From IMG/VR virus record IMGVR_UViG_3300046675_000458, positions 1-57,379 of that record: a stretch of DNA of 57,379 bases. One strand, 5' to 3'. This DNA is from a virus. The notes below the pieces were generated by a model that was not told the DNA's origin, made no database searches, and saw nothing but the letters and a program-made list of their open reading frames with translations. Positions 7,433-14,659 of this stretch are shown in pieces (position 1 is the stretch's first letter; each line of letters begins with the position of its first letter). The position numbers and the translations under genes are program-made.

Positions 7433-7679
7433 GCCAACAGTTGCTGAAGTGATGATAAAATTTCTTGTTGAAGAAAAGATTGCCAATCCTCATTCGACAT
7501 CTAAGAATGCCTCGGATGAAGAAGCGATAGCAATTTACGATAATTGTGTGGCATTTGTTGAGCGTTATTACCCTGATGTTACTACAGAAGAACTCCGCAA
7601 GGCTTTTCGTAAAGTACACAAGACTCCAGCGTCGAAGATGTGGGCTATAGCGAATAAGTACAAGGGTGGTACTGCATGA
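7422..7679 (+). CDS. Small helical protein, unknown
   Basis: 85 residues, overlapping the radical SAM gene by 11 bases and the methyltransferase by 4. It is predicted mostly helical, with an acidic N-terminal half and a basic C-terminus (KVHKTPASKMWAIANKYKGG). The tight coupling to the radical SAM enzyme could indicate a partner or substrate-carrier role, which is inference only. Confidence 0.65.
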   Translation: MSNKPTVAEVMIKFLVEEKIANPHSTSKNASDEEAIAIYDNCVAFVERYYPDVTTEELRKAFRKVHKTPASKMWAIANKYKGGTA

Positions 7680-8353
7680 AGTCCTATTCAAAGAAGACAA
7701 TCAAGCGATTTAACCTAACCATTGAAGGTGATGAATTTAATGATGCTGAACAGAATAAATCACTCTATGATGATCACGTGAGTGGATATGATGAGTTGAC
7801 TAAGTTGTTAGACATCAATGATACAACCTATGTCTATCGTAAGGTACTCAATGTTGGTGCAGGTTCGGGTTCTCCGTTAAAGTTTCCCCATCCAGTTGAT
7901 ATGTACTATCTTGAGCCCAATCCAGATCGGGTTGAAGAGATTGATGTCGATCGTGATGATAACATAATCTCTGGTTGGTGTGAGAACATCGAGACTGAAC
8001 TAAAGTTTGATATGATTATCTGTTGGGGAACATTGTGCTTTGTACGTTCTATACCAGAAACCCTAATTCAGTTTAATGATCGTTTGTTTAAAGAAGGTAT
8101 GTTGGTACTAGATGTAGTTAAATCAACATCATTCCCACTATGCCAGACTGCTGATCCTGATAGTTTTATTAGAAATGTGAGTTTGTATGGGTTTGAATTA
8201 CAACATCGTATCCCCTTTGATCATTTGGGACACAATCGTGAGGGGATTCGCTTTAAGAAGGTTCGCGACTTTGACCCTAGGTATCTGCGGATGCCTCAGG
8301 CTAAGGATGGCTTGAGGAACTTCATCCCTGAGAGAGACTGGTTTCTATCTTAG
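7676..8353 (+). CDS. Class I SAM-dependent methyltransferase-like protein
   Basis: 225 residues, starting at an ATG overlapping the previous stop. It has a glycine-rich motif I, VLNVGAGSGSP (about 57-67), an acidic end to strand 2 (YYLEPNPD), and a motif-IV-like FDMIICWGTLCFV. These fit a Rossmann-fold methyltransferase. No DNA-methylase catalytic motif (DPPY or PC) is present, so a small-molecule or modified-base substrate is more likely. Published DpdM methylates preQ1 in DNA but is reported to have an unusual fold, so this is probably a different enzyme. Confidence 0.75.
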   Translation: MKSYSKKTIKRFNLTIEGDEFNDAEQNKSLYDDHVSGYDELTKLLDINDTTYVYRKVLNVGAGSGSPLKFPHPVDMYYLEPNPDRVEEIDVDRDDNIISGWCENIETELKFDMIICWGTLCFVRSIPETLIQFNDRLFKEGMLVLDVVKSTSFPLCQTADPDSFIRNVSLYGFELQHRIPFDHLGHNREGIRFKKVRDFDPRYLRMPQAKDGLRNFIPERDWFLS

Positions 8354-8363
8354 AGGAGATAAC

Positions 8364-8918
8364 ATGACACCTGGTCTAGTCGTTCTTACCAGCGGTGGTT
8401 TTGATAGTGCATTATTGTTACACATGGCAAAGCGGATGAACTATAATCCAATCGCCCTATTGATTGATTATGGTCAGAAACACGTTCGGGAATTGGATGC
8501 TGCTGTTAAGTTGTGCGATGATCTCCAGGTTTCCTTTAAGCGGATGAAGGTTGATCTTGCTCAAGCAGTTGACTCTGGGTTGACTGGTACTTTGCAGGGT
8601 GGTAAGTATGAGGGACTGCATGAGATGCACGTCCCTGGACGCAACACTATCTTTGTTGGTCTAGCTCTGTCACTGGCAGAAGCTGTCGGTGCAACAAAGA
8701 TTTGGTATGGAGCGAATTTTGAGGACCGGATAAATGAGTTTGCGGACTGCAAACAAGACTGGGTCCTCGAGATGAACAAGTCTCTAAAGATCGCGGGAAG
8801 CTACCCAGTGGAGTTGGAAGCCCCTTTGCTTGGGATGCGCAAGGACACTATTGTGCGCATGGGTAAGCTGTACCACGATATTAAGGAAGAGGAGGTTCAC
8901 AGTGGGTATGCCGTCTAA
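8364..8918 (+). CDS. queC: 7-cyano-7-deazaguanine synthase, C-terminally short
   Basis: 184 residues. QueC uses ATP and ammonia to turn 7-carboxy-7-deazaguanine into preQ0. The PP-loop SGGFDS (10-15), PGRNTIF (91-97), the FEDRINEFADC substrate-site region and the APLLGMRKDTIV segment all match. Family members are usually about 220-230 residues and end in a four-cysteine zinc site. That segment is absent here: the protein stops at EEVHSGYAV, and the next frame does not supply it. Either the phage enzyme works without the zinc site or its reaction is altered. Its last 17 bases overlap the next gene. Confidence 0.9.
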   Translation: MTPGLVVLTSGGFDSALLLHMAKRMNYNPIALLIDYGQKHVRELDAAVKLCDDLQVSFKRMKVDLAQAVDSGLTGTLQGGKYEGLHEMHVPGRNTIFVGLALSLAEAVGATKIWYGANFEDRINEFADCKQDWVLEMNKSLKIAGSYPVELEAPLLGMRKDTIVRMGKLYHDIKEEEVHSGYAV

Positions 8919-9729
8919 TAATGATAAGAAGATTCTTCACTGGAGATCCACGGCAAACGGAGGTGATCCTTCTTCTCCTACACAACCGGATTTGCCTGAT
9001 GGGTTTATCACTATAAGGGAGGCTGTTAGTCTTACAGGTTTTTCTAAAACAACTATTCGTAAAACAAAAGTGACCCATCGACAAGAATGGCGTAGGATAG
9101 ATGGGAGGGTATTTGTACGCAAAGACTTTATCTTGGAATATTGTGCGGTTAGAGCTAGGCTTAGGGCTAGACCTGAACCCAGGAGGCGGAAAAAGAAGTA
9201 CCCTAATCGTGTACCTGCTCGTTTTTTACTGCCTCTTAAACCAGGTGAATGGTTTATTAGGACTGAAGTTGAGAGGAGAAAGGGAACAGAAGGTGTATAC
9301 CTTCACTTTGTCTCTGGTGATGATCTTTCCGATCTGAATATCTACTCGTTTGATTGTATGTATAACGCGCTTAAAGCTGGTGGGTATTCTGAACTTAAAG
9401 GTTTACCAGAATGGACTGCAGTGACGGTTCCTAAGAATCGTAATATTCCGCAGTTAGAATTTGAACACAAGTATACAAAGAGGGAACAGGGTTTAGGTCA
9501 TGTATGCCGAATTGGTACAACGGATGGTGCAGCTATTCCTTCCTGGATGAAGGCTCCTGGTTTGATGAAAGGTAAAATGGAGAGGGAATCGTTTGTAGGA
9601 AAGACTATTCTGCGAATTACGGCTACTCAAATGATCGAGATGGAGGGTTTTACACCTGGAGAGTTTGTGGACGAACGTATAAAAGAAGAAGGAAAAGCTT
9701 ACTGGGGTCCTCTTTGGGATTTAACTTGA
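8902..9729 (+). CDS. Protein with an N-terminal helix-turn-helix, unknown
   Basis: 275 residues from GTG 8902, six bases after GAGGAGG. Residues about 35-75 (FITIREAVSLTGFSKTTIRK and on to a wing ending VFVRKDFI) resemble an excisionase/MerR-type winged helix. A very basic linker (RARPEPRRRKKKYP) follows, then a roughly 180-residue domain I do not recognise. It overlaps queC by 17 bases and so belongs to the same operon. A DNA-binding role in modification or its regulation is inference. Confidence 0.7.
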   Translation: MGMPSNNDKKILHWRSTANGGDPSSPTQPDLPDGFITIREAVSLTGFSKTTIRKTKVTHRQEWRRIDGRVFVRKDFILEYCAVRARLRARPEPRRRKKKYPNRVPARFLLPLKPGEWFIRTEVERRKGTEGVYLHFVSGDDLSDLNIYSFDCMYNALKAGGYSELKGLPEWTAVTVPKNRNIPQLEFEHKYTKREQGLGHVCRIGTTDGAAIPSWMKAPGLMKGKMERESFVGKTILRITATQMIEMEGFTPGEFVDERIKEEGKAYWGPLWDLT

Positions 9730-9739
9730 GGGAATGAAA

Positions 9740-10120
9740 ATGGAAGAGCAGATCGCACACACTATGCTGATGAATAAGCACTATAGCCCGATGGTTGTCA
9801 GGAAGACCTCAACATGGGGCTTCCCAGTGTTTGTTGCTTTGATCACCGATGACGACTTGGCGGATCTGGATCAGGTTATTCTAAAGTTTATGCTGGATGC
9901 AAAGGCAGTCAACGGGTGGTCAGATAATATTCAAAAGATGCGCAACCTGGCGGGAGCAATGGTTGAGATGCTCAATAATAGGTATCCGAAGGTTGAAGGA
10001 TCAGCTGTGATAATTTATTCAGACAAATGCTTCATCTCTAGTTTGCATGGCGATCTGATGACACATCTTAGTTGTAAAGTTGAACTTTTCGAGCTTCTCA
10101 ATATGAGTACTGGAGTTTAG
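9740..10120 (+). CDS. Unknown protein in the modification operon
   Basis: 126 residues from ATG 9740, six bases after GAGGGA; an ATG at 9734 is in frame but too close to the ribosome-binding site. The sequence looks like a mixed alpha/beta domain (WGFPVFVALITDDDLADLDQ, VEGSAVIIYSDKCF). It is not QueD, which is encoded at 26,994. No family recognised. Confidence 0.65.
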   Translation: MEEQIAHTMLMNKHYSPMVVRKTSTWGFPVFVALITDDDLADLDQVILKFMLDAKAVNGWSDNIQKMRNLAGAMVEMLNNRYPKVEGSAVIIYSDKCFISSLHGDLMTHLSCKVELFELLNMSTGV

Positions 10121-10122
10121 TT

Positions 10123-10272
10123 ATGTCTCGTCCACGTGGGTATAAACATACTGAGGCTACCCGAAAGAAGCTTAGTGAAGGAACTAAATTACGTTATGAG
10201 GCTGGGATATTGATGGGGTTTCGTGCTAAACCGTTGTCTGAGGAGGCACACGTTATGCTCAATTCCGTGTGA
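10123..10272 (+). CDS. NUMOD3-like mini-protein
   Basis: A 49-residue frame with RGYKHTEATRKKLSEGTK near its start. This matches the nuclease-associated modular domain NUMOD3 usually found in GIY-YIG or HNH homing endonucleases. No nuclease domain accompanies it, so it may be a relic of a homing endonuclease or a stand-alone DNA-binding peptide. The stop overlaps the GTG of the next gene. Confidence 0.55.
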   Translation: MSRPRGYKHTEATRKKLSEGTKLRYEAGILMGFRAKPLSEEAHVMLNSV

Positions 10273-10721
10273 CAAAAGATGAGAAGTCATCTAAGGAATT
10301 AGCCATCTATGTCAACCATGCAGTGGATGGACACGTTTGCGCTGACTGTTCTATGTTTGATCCACCTGCCTCTTGCAATGCAGTGGCTGGTCCAATTAGT
10401 CCAGCGGGTCATTGCAGTTTCTGGACGGCCAAAGAAAACAATCTAAGAATAAGCAGTTTCCAAGGCTTACCCGTATTTATTGAGACATCTAAAGGTGAAA
10501 GACGTAGACAAGATTGGCCTATTATGCCAGCACACTATGGATTTATTACTATGACTAACTCACCAGAAAAGAATGATGGATTAGACGTCTTTATTGGAGA
10601 CAATAAAGCCTGTCGTCACTGTTGGATTATTGACCAAATCCATCCAGATACAGAGGAGTTTGTCAATGACTTCCGAGATTCGTGGTCTTGTAACTTGCGA
10701 AATTCAAGAGATGCTCCATGA
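10269..10721 (+). CDS. Cys-cluster plus inorganic-pyrophosphatase-like domain protein
   Basis: 150 residues. The N-terminus has four cysteines in a HiPIP-like arrangement (VCADCSMF, SCNAVAGPI, GHCSFW). The C-terminal part (GERRRQDWPIMPAHYGFITM, then DGLDVFIGD and a WIIDQIHPDTEEF strand) matches the phage domain named after inorganic pyrophosphatase. Such domains usually occur inside phage head or portal fusion proteins, so a free-standing copy in a base-modification operon is unusual. The GTG start overlaps the upstream stop, suggesting coupled translation. Enzymatic activity is not assured. Confidence 0.75.
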   Translation: MTKDEKSSKELAIYVNHAVDGHVCADCSMFDPPASCNAVAGPISPAGHCSFWTAKENNLRISSFQGLPVFIETSKGERRRQDWPIMPAHYGFITMTNSPEKNDGLDVFIGDNKACRHCWIIDQIHPDTEEFVNDFRDSWSCNLRNSRDAP

Positions 10722-11179
10722 CGATAGCGATATGGGCTCCCCATGCAGATGACGAGATAATTGGTTGCTACCATGTACTTATGTCTAAAGAAAAGGTACA
10801 AGTATACTATGGGGGGATTGTTGAAGATGGCTGCAAGAGAGCCTCTAGACTATTCGGTTTCGAATTTTACCATCTCAGCAATCTCGCTCGTCCTTGGGAT
10901 GTCGTCTATGCTCCTGATCCTAATGTGGATATGCATCCGGAGCATCGCCGATTAGGCCAGATGGCCCATCAAATGTTTAGGGCGGGCAAGATAAGGCGAG
11001 TAATTCACTATTGTACAACGATGCAGGCGCCGTATATATTTGAAGTACCAGATCCCGAGGCAAAGCGGAATGCGTTGAATCAATGCTATCCTGAAAAGGG
11101 AGATTTATGGCGATACGAATGGAAATATGTATTATTTGAAGGATACTGGGAGGTATTAAGATTGGATCATAGAAAATGA
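10718..11179 (+). CDS. PIG-L/LmbE-type deacetylase-like protein
   Basis: 153 residues, short for the family. The zinc/catalytic signature PHADDE (8-13) corresponds to the family's (A/P)HPDDE, and HPEHRRLG (73-80) supplies the third metal ligand. PIG-L proteins remove N-acetyl groups from GlcNAc-type sugars or related amides. It overlaps the neighbouring genes by 4 bases on each side and is directly followed by a glycosyltransferase and then dpdA. A sugar on the modified base that is first attached as an N-acetyl form is an attractive but untested reading. Confidence 0.82.
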   Translation: MTIAIWAPHADDEIIGCYHVLMSKEKVQVYYGGIVEDGCKRASRLFGFEFYHLSNLARPWDVVYAPDPNVDMHPEHRRLGQMAHQMFRAGKIRRVIHYCTTMQAPYIFEVPDPEAKRNALNQCYPEKGDLWRYEWKYVLFEGYWEVLRLDHRK

Positions 11180-12123
11180 GACTGATAGTTGTACCCCAAT
11201 ATCCTGCGCAGCTACGATATCAATCCTGGTGGTTGACACGACTTGAAGATTACTATCTGTACTTTGATAAGGTACTTATCCTCCACCCACCGCAGTTTAC
11301 CAATCAAGCTCATTTAAGTGGTGAATTTGCCCCGGCAATGGCGGCAATTGATTATGAGGTTAGACAGATCAGTTTGTATAATCAGTTAGTAATTGATGAA
11401 GAGGATGATATATTACTTCTTTGTGATATTAGCTTTCCTGGACTATTCTCATCTGTTTTATTTCATAAGCGTCCTAAGAAATGCTTTGCCATTTGCCACG
11501 CAACATCGCTTAATAGGTATGATTACTTTGCTGCGGTGCGTCCCGGGAAGTGGAGAGTGGAAACAGGGACTAGCAAGATATTTGATAAGATTTTTGTGGC
11601 AAGTGAGTATCATAAGGAGCGGTTAGGCTGGAAGAACACGGTGGTGATCAAGTTTCCGTTACCAAAGATTGATGAATTAGTGGAAAAGCGGTTGAGTAAG
11701 GAGCAACAACATCACCATAGTAGATCGTTTATTAGTGTGGCCCGGAAAGGGGTGCAAAAGATTGATTTAGAATTGGAGAGGTTTTTTGAATGGAGTGAGA
11801 GGACTAGTATACACAGGTTTTATCAAACTAAAGGTAAGACTTGGACTGATTACTATGGATTTGTTGAGGCTGGGCGGTTTATGATTATTACTTCCCGCGA
11901 AGAGACTTATGGCTATCAAGTCATAGACGCGTTATCAGTAGGCACTATTCCACTTGCTCCAAGAGCATTGTCCTACCCTGAATTGTTACCAGATGAAAAT
12001 TTATACGAACCCGGAAGGGCTACTGATCTGATAGATACGTATAAAAGGTATGGAGATAAGCCCGCGCCTCCTTTGTGGGAAGACAAGTTCTTTGAGTTCA
12101 CAGCAACTGAGATGAAAAGATGA
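11176..12123 (+). CDS. GT-B-type glycosyltransferase-like protein
   Basis: 315 residues. The C-terminal half carries the donor-binding region of GT4-like enzymes: TSREETYGYQVIDALSVG followed by TIPLAPRALSYPELLPDENL (about 239-275). The usual EX7E has Asp in place of the second Glu. The acceptor is unknown. Its position between the PIG-L-like gene and dpdA, with 4-base overlaps on both sides, points to DNA-base glycosylation rather than cell-surface modification; that is inference from context. Confidence 0.8.
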   Translation: MRLIVVPQYPAQLRYQSWWLTRLEDYYLYFDKVLILHPPQFTNQAHLSGEFAPAMAAIDYEVRQISLYNQLVIDEEDDILLLCDISFPGLFSSVLFHKRPKKCFAICHATSLNRYDYFAAVRPGKWRVETGTSKIFDKIFVASEYHKERLGWKNTVVIKFPLPKIDELVEKRLSKEQQHHHSRSFISVARKGVQKIDLELERFFEWSERTSIHRFYQTKGKTWTDYYGFVEAGRFMIITSREETYGYQVIDALSVGTIPLAPRALSYPELLPDENLYEPGRATDLIDTYKRYGDKPAPPLWEDKFFEFTATEMKR

Positions 12124-13208
12124 AAAACTATGTGGTAATGTTGGATAGCGGTGCCTGGACTGCCCATACCAAGGGTATGACGATTAACTTGGATAAGTAT
12201 GCAGAATTTGTTCATCAGAATAAACATCTGTTTGGTGGTGGTGTGTTCAATTTGGACTTCATAGATCCACCGGTCTCTGCTGCATACCAGACTGAATCAG
12301 CTGAAAAGAGCTATAAGAACTGGATTGAGCTGCGCAAGCTTGGGATTGATACCATACCTGTTCACCATATTGGCGATGATGACGAGTCATACCTAAAGAA
12401 GTATTTAGAGCAGACTGATTATATTGGAATTGGTGCAATTGCCAAACTAAACGCTGAAGCTCGAATTTACGGACTTGATTATATCTGGAAAGAATATCTG
12501 TCAAATAAGGATGGTACGCCCAGGTATAGATGTCATGGTCTTGGTTTGACTGATATCAAGATCACGCTGCGCTATCCTTGGTTCTCTGTGGATAGTACTC
12601 GTGCGATTATGCTGGCTGCACATGGTGGTATCTTGCTGCCTAAACTTGATGGTGACAAGTTCTCCTACAGAGAGATATACCAGGTTGCGGTGAGTAATCA
12701 AGGTCGTAGTCATTATCGGGGTAAGGGTGATAGTTTTTATGGCATGTCAAAGCTCATCCAGGGTCAGATAAAGCACTATTGTACTTCGTTAGGTTATGAG
12801 TTGGATGATTCTATTGCGGGACGTACACTTAATCCCCTGATGAAGAGTCGAAAGAAGGTAGATGGTAAGTGGACGTCAGATTTTGCTTCACGTCAATTGG
12901 GGTTCCCTGAAGAAGCTGCGCTTGCTGATGCTCCTTTAGTAAGTAACAATGTAGATGAGAAGAACTTGTCGGCAAGCTGGGTTCCCAGGTTTATCTTTAA
13001 TCTATATGTGTCGGATCAGTTTATCAAGTATTGGCGCACACAAGGTAAAACGATCAGGATCTATAATGTAGTTGGTGGAGGCAATGTGTTCGACACGTTT
13101 GTTGTTGGATCACAGAGTGTCCCAGCTAATAGATGCTTGGTCAGTTATGCTAGGCTTTCCGGTTCCTTTCTTGATCGGTTAAAAGAGGTTGTCAATGGAC
13201 ATCACTAG
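12120..13208 (+). CDS. dpdA: DpdA-type DNA guanine transglycosylase
   Basis: 362 residues. DpdA belongs to the tRNA-guanine transglycosylase superfamily and swaps guanine in DNA for a free 7-deazaguanine base. The LDSGAWTAH motif (Asp9) matches the general acid/base Asp of the family, and FSVDSTR (Asp158) is at the place of the nucleophile. Supporting segments are VHHIGDDDE and CHGLGLTDI. The protein is encoded at the end of the modification run and overlaps the sliding-clamp gene. Which of the published DpdA subfamilies it belongs to needs a tree. Confidence 0.9.
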   Translation: MKNYVVMLDSGAWTAHTKGMTINLDKYAEFVHQNKHLFGGGVFNLDFIDPPVSAAYQTESAEKSYKNWIELRKLGIDTIPVHHIGDDDESYLKKYLEQTDYIGIGAIAKLNAEARIYGLDYIWKEYLSNKDGTPRYRCHGLGLTDIKITLRYPWFSVDSTRAIMLAAHGGILLPKLDGDKFSYREIYQVAVSNQGRSHYRGKGDSFYGMSKLIQGQIKHYCTSLGYELDDSIAGRTLNPLMKSRKKVDGKWTSDFASRQLGFPEEAALADAPLVSNNVDEKNLSASWVPRFIFNLYVSDQFIKYWRTQGKTIRIYNVVGGGNVFDTFVVGSQSVPANRCLVSYARLSGSFLDRLKEVVNGHH

Positions 13209-14211
13209 AGAAGCATTAACAAAGGCAATTGGTTTAGTTGTACCAGGTATTGCGAGGAAGGAAGTCTTTGATCAGGCTAATAAACTAGCCTTTGATCAAG
13301 GTAATCTGATATCTTACAATGATCAAGTTTCGATCTTTCACCCGCTTGAAGGAAGCGAAGAACTTTCCGGTGCTCTTGATGGTCGTCGCTTGTACGACCT
13401 TCTGAACAAGACTGATTCTAGTAATGTTAAGATGATCCAAAAGGGTAACAATATTGAAGTAAGTGTTGGAAGGACCACGGTCAGTCTAATCACAGCACCG
13501 GTGGCTTTACCCTTTGCTGAGATCGACTGGACTGGTGAGGATCAGATTTTACCGAATGATTTTAAGAAGGGGCTAAAGTTGGTTGCTAGTACCTGTGCGC
13601 GCGACATGAGTAGGCCCGTTTTGACCTGCGTTTATATGGCGGGTGAGTATCTGACTGGGTCAGATGGGTATCGCGTAGCCCAGTTTAGGATTGAAGGGGC
13701 GGATCTTCCATCTATTCTGTTACCCGTTACTGCTGCTGAATTGTTAGAGGATGAGGATTACGTTATCAAGACTGTTGCCGTTGGAGAGAAAGGTGAGTGG
13801 GTTAGGTTTGCTACAGAAGACAATACTGTGATTTGTGCGCGTACGTCATCTGGTACTTACCCGGATCTCTCTGCCACATTGTCTACAGAGGGAGAGGATA
13901 TTACTCTACCAAAGAGGTTAACCGAAACACTGGAGCGCGCGCAGATCTTTTCCAAGCGGGATCACAGGATTGACGAAGAGGTTAGAATCACTTTAAGTGG
14001 GACTCAAATTGTTGTTGGGGCTAGTTGTGATGGTGGAACGTTTAAGGAGATTGTGAGGGCAAGTCAAGAAGTCAGTGGTGAGTTTATGTTTAATATACAT
14101 CCTGAGTTCTTGTCGAGAGCTTTAACCGAAGAGAATGCAAACTGTGTCCTAAATACTTCGAAGATTAAGTTTACCGGACCGCAATGGGAACATGTGGTAG
14201 CACTTCGATGA
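13195..14211 (+). CDS. DNA polymerase sliding clamp (DnaN-like)
   Basis: 338 residues from ATG 13195, seven bases after AGAGG. The arrangement fits the bacterial beta clamp: LDGRRLYDLLNK in domain 1, then CARDMSRPVLTCVYM with LTGSDGYRVAQF in domain 2, then IHPEFLSRAL near the C-terminus, which resembles the FNPRYLLDAL segment of DnaN. It would tether the polymerase encoded at 16,072 and be loaded by the 17,448 product. It overlaps dpdA by 14 bases, which ties modification to replication gene expression. Confidence 0.85.
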   Translation: MDITREALTKAIGLVVPGIARKEVFDQANKLAFDQGNLISYNDQVSIFHPLEGSEELSGALDGRRLYDLLNKTDSSNVKMIQKGNNIEVSVGRTTVSLITAPVALPFAEIDWTGEDQILPNDFKKGLKLVASTCARDMSRPVLTCVYMAGEYLTGSDGYRVAQFRIEGADLPSILLPVTAAELLEDEDYVIKTVAVGEKGEWVRFATEDNTVICARTSSGTYPDLSATLSTEGEDITLPKRLTETLERAQIFSKRDHRIDEEVRITLSGTQIVVGASCDGGTFKEIVRASQEVSGEFMFNIHPEFLSRALTEENANCVLNTSKIKFTGPQWEHVVALR

Positions 14212-14396
14212 AGAAAGCTCAAGGTAATGATTTAGTTGAGGTCTCCGGCGAAGTTCGCAGTGAAACGGAGAAAGCCTATAGGTTTTATGACGGGAAAGAA
14301 TACGTTTGGCTGCCTAAATCTCTGTGTGAGTGGGATAAAGGTGCTAAGGAAATGACAATGCCCGAATGGCTTGCGCAGGACAAAGGACTCATCTAA
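14208..14396 (+). CDS. Small beta-rich protein, unknown
   Basis: 62 residues from an ATG overlapping the clamp stop. The sequence ETEKAYRFYDGKEYVWLPKS, followed by WLAQDKGLI at the end, is typical of small phage proteins of unknown function. It ends TAATG into the next gene. Confidence 0.65.
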   Translation: MKKAQGNDLVEVSGEVRSETEKAYRFYDGKEYVWLPKSLCEWDKGAKEMTMPEWLAQDKGLI

Positions 14397-14656
14397 TGCG
14401 TATACACATCTATGAAGAAGAACTAGGTGAAGGTGTCGAACTTATCCGCAAGGATAACGTTAATGGTAACGAGACTTTTTATGGTCTTCGTATATGGCTT
14501 AAATCACCAAAAGAGATACTTGAGCATTCTACACCAGAAGATGACGATCGTAATGCCGTAACTTTTTGGTGCCGCTCAAAGGATGACCTGTTTGGGATGC
14601 TGGTTTCCATGTCAGATGCACTTGGTTGTTCGAGAATCACAAGGCTCGACGGGTGA
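14396..14656 (+). CDS. Unknown small protein
   Basis: 86 residues, starting inside the previous stop (TAATG). It looks beta-rich at the start (MRIHIYEEELGEGVEL) with a helix near the end. No family recognised. It is part of the replication operon. Confidence 0.62.
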   Translation: MRIHIYEEELGEGVELIRKDNVNGNETFYGLRIWLKSPKEILEHSTPEDDDRNAVTFWCRSKDDLFGMLVSMSDALGCSRITRLDG

Positions 14657-14659
14657 TAA

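Noticed and set aside
9740-10120. This gene as the phage queD
   Set aside because: It lacks the His/Cys metal and catalytic region; the real QueD signature is in the 26,994 gene.
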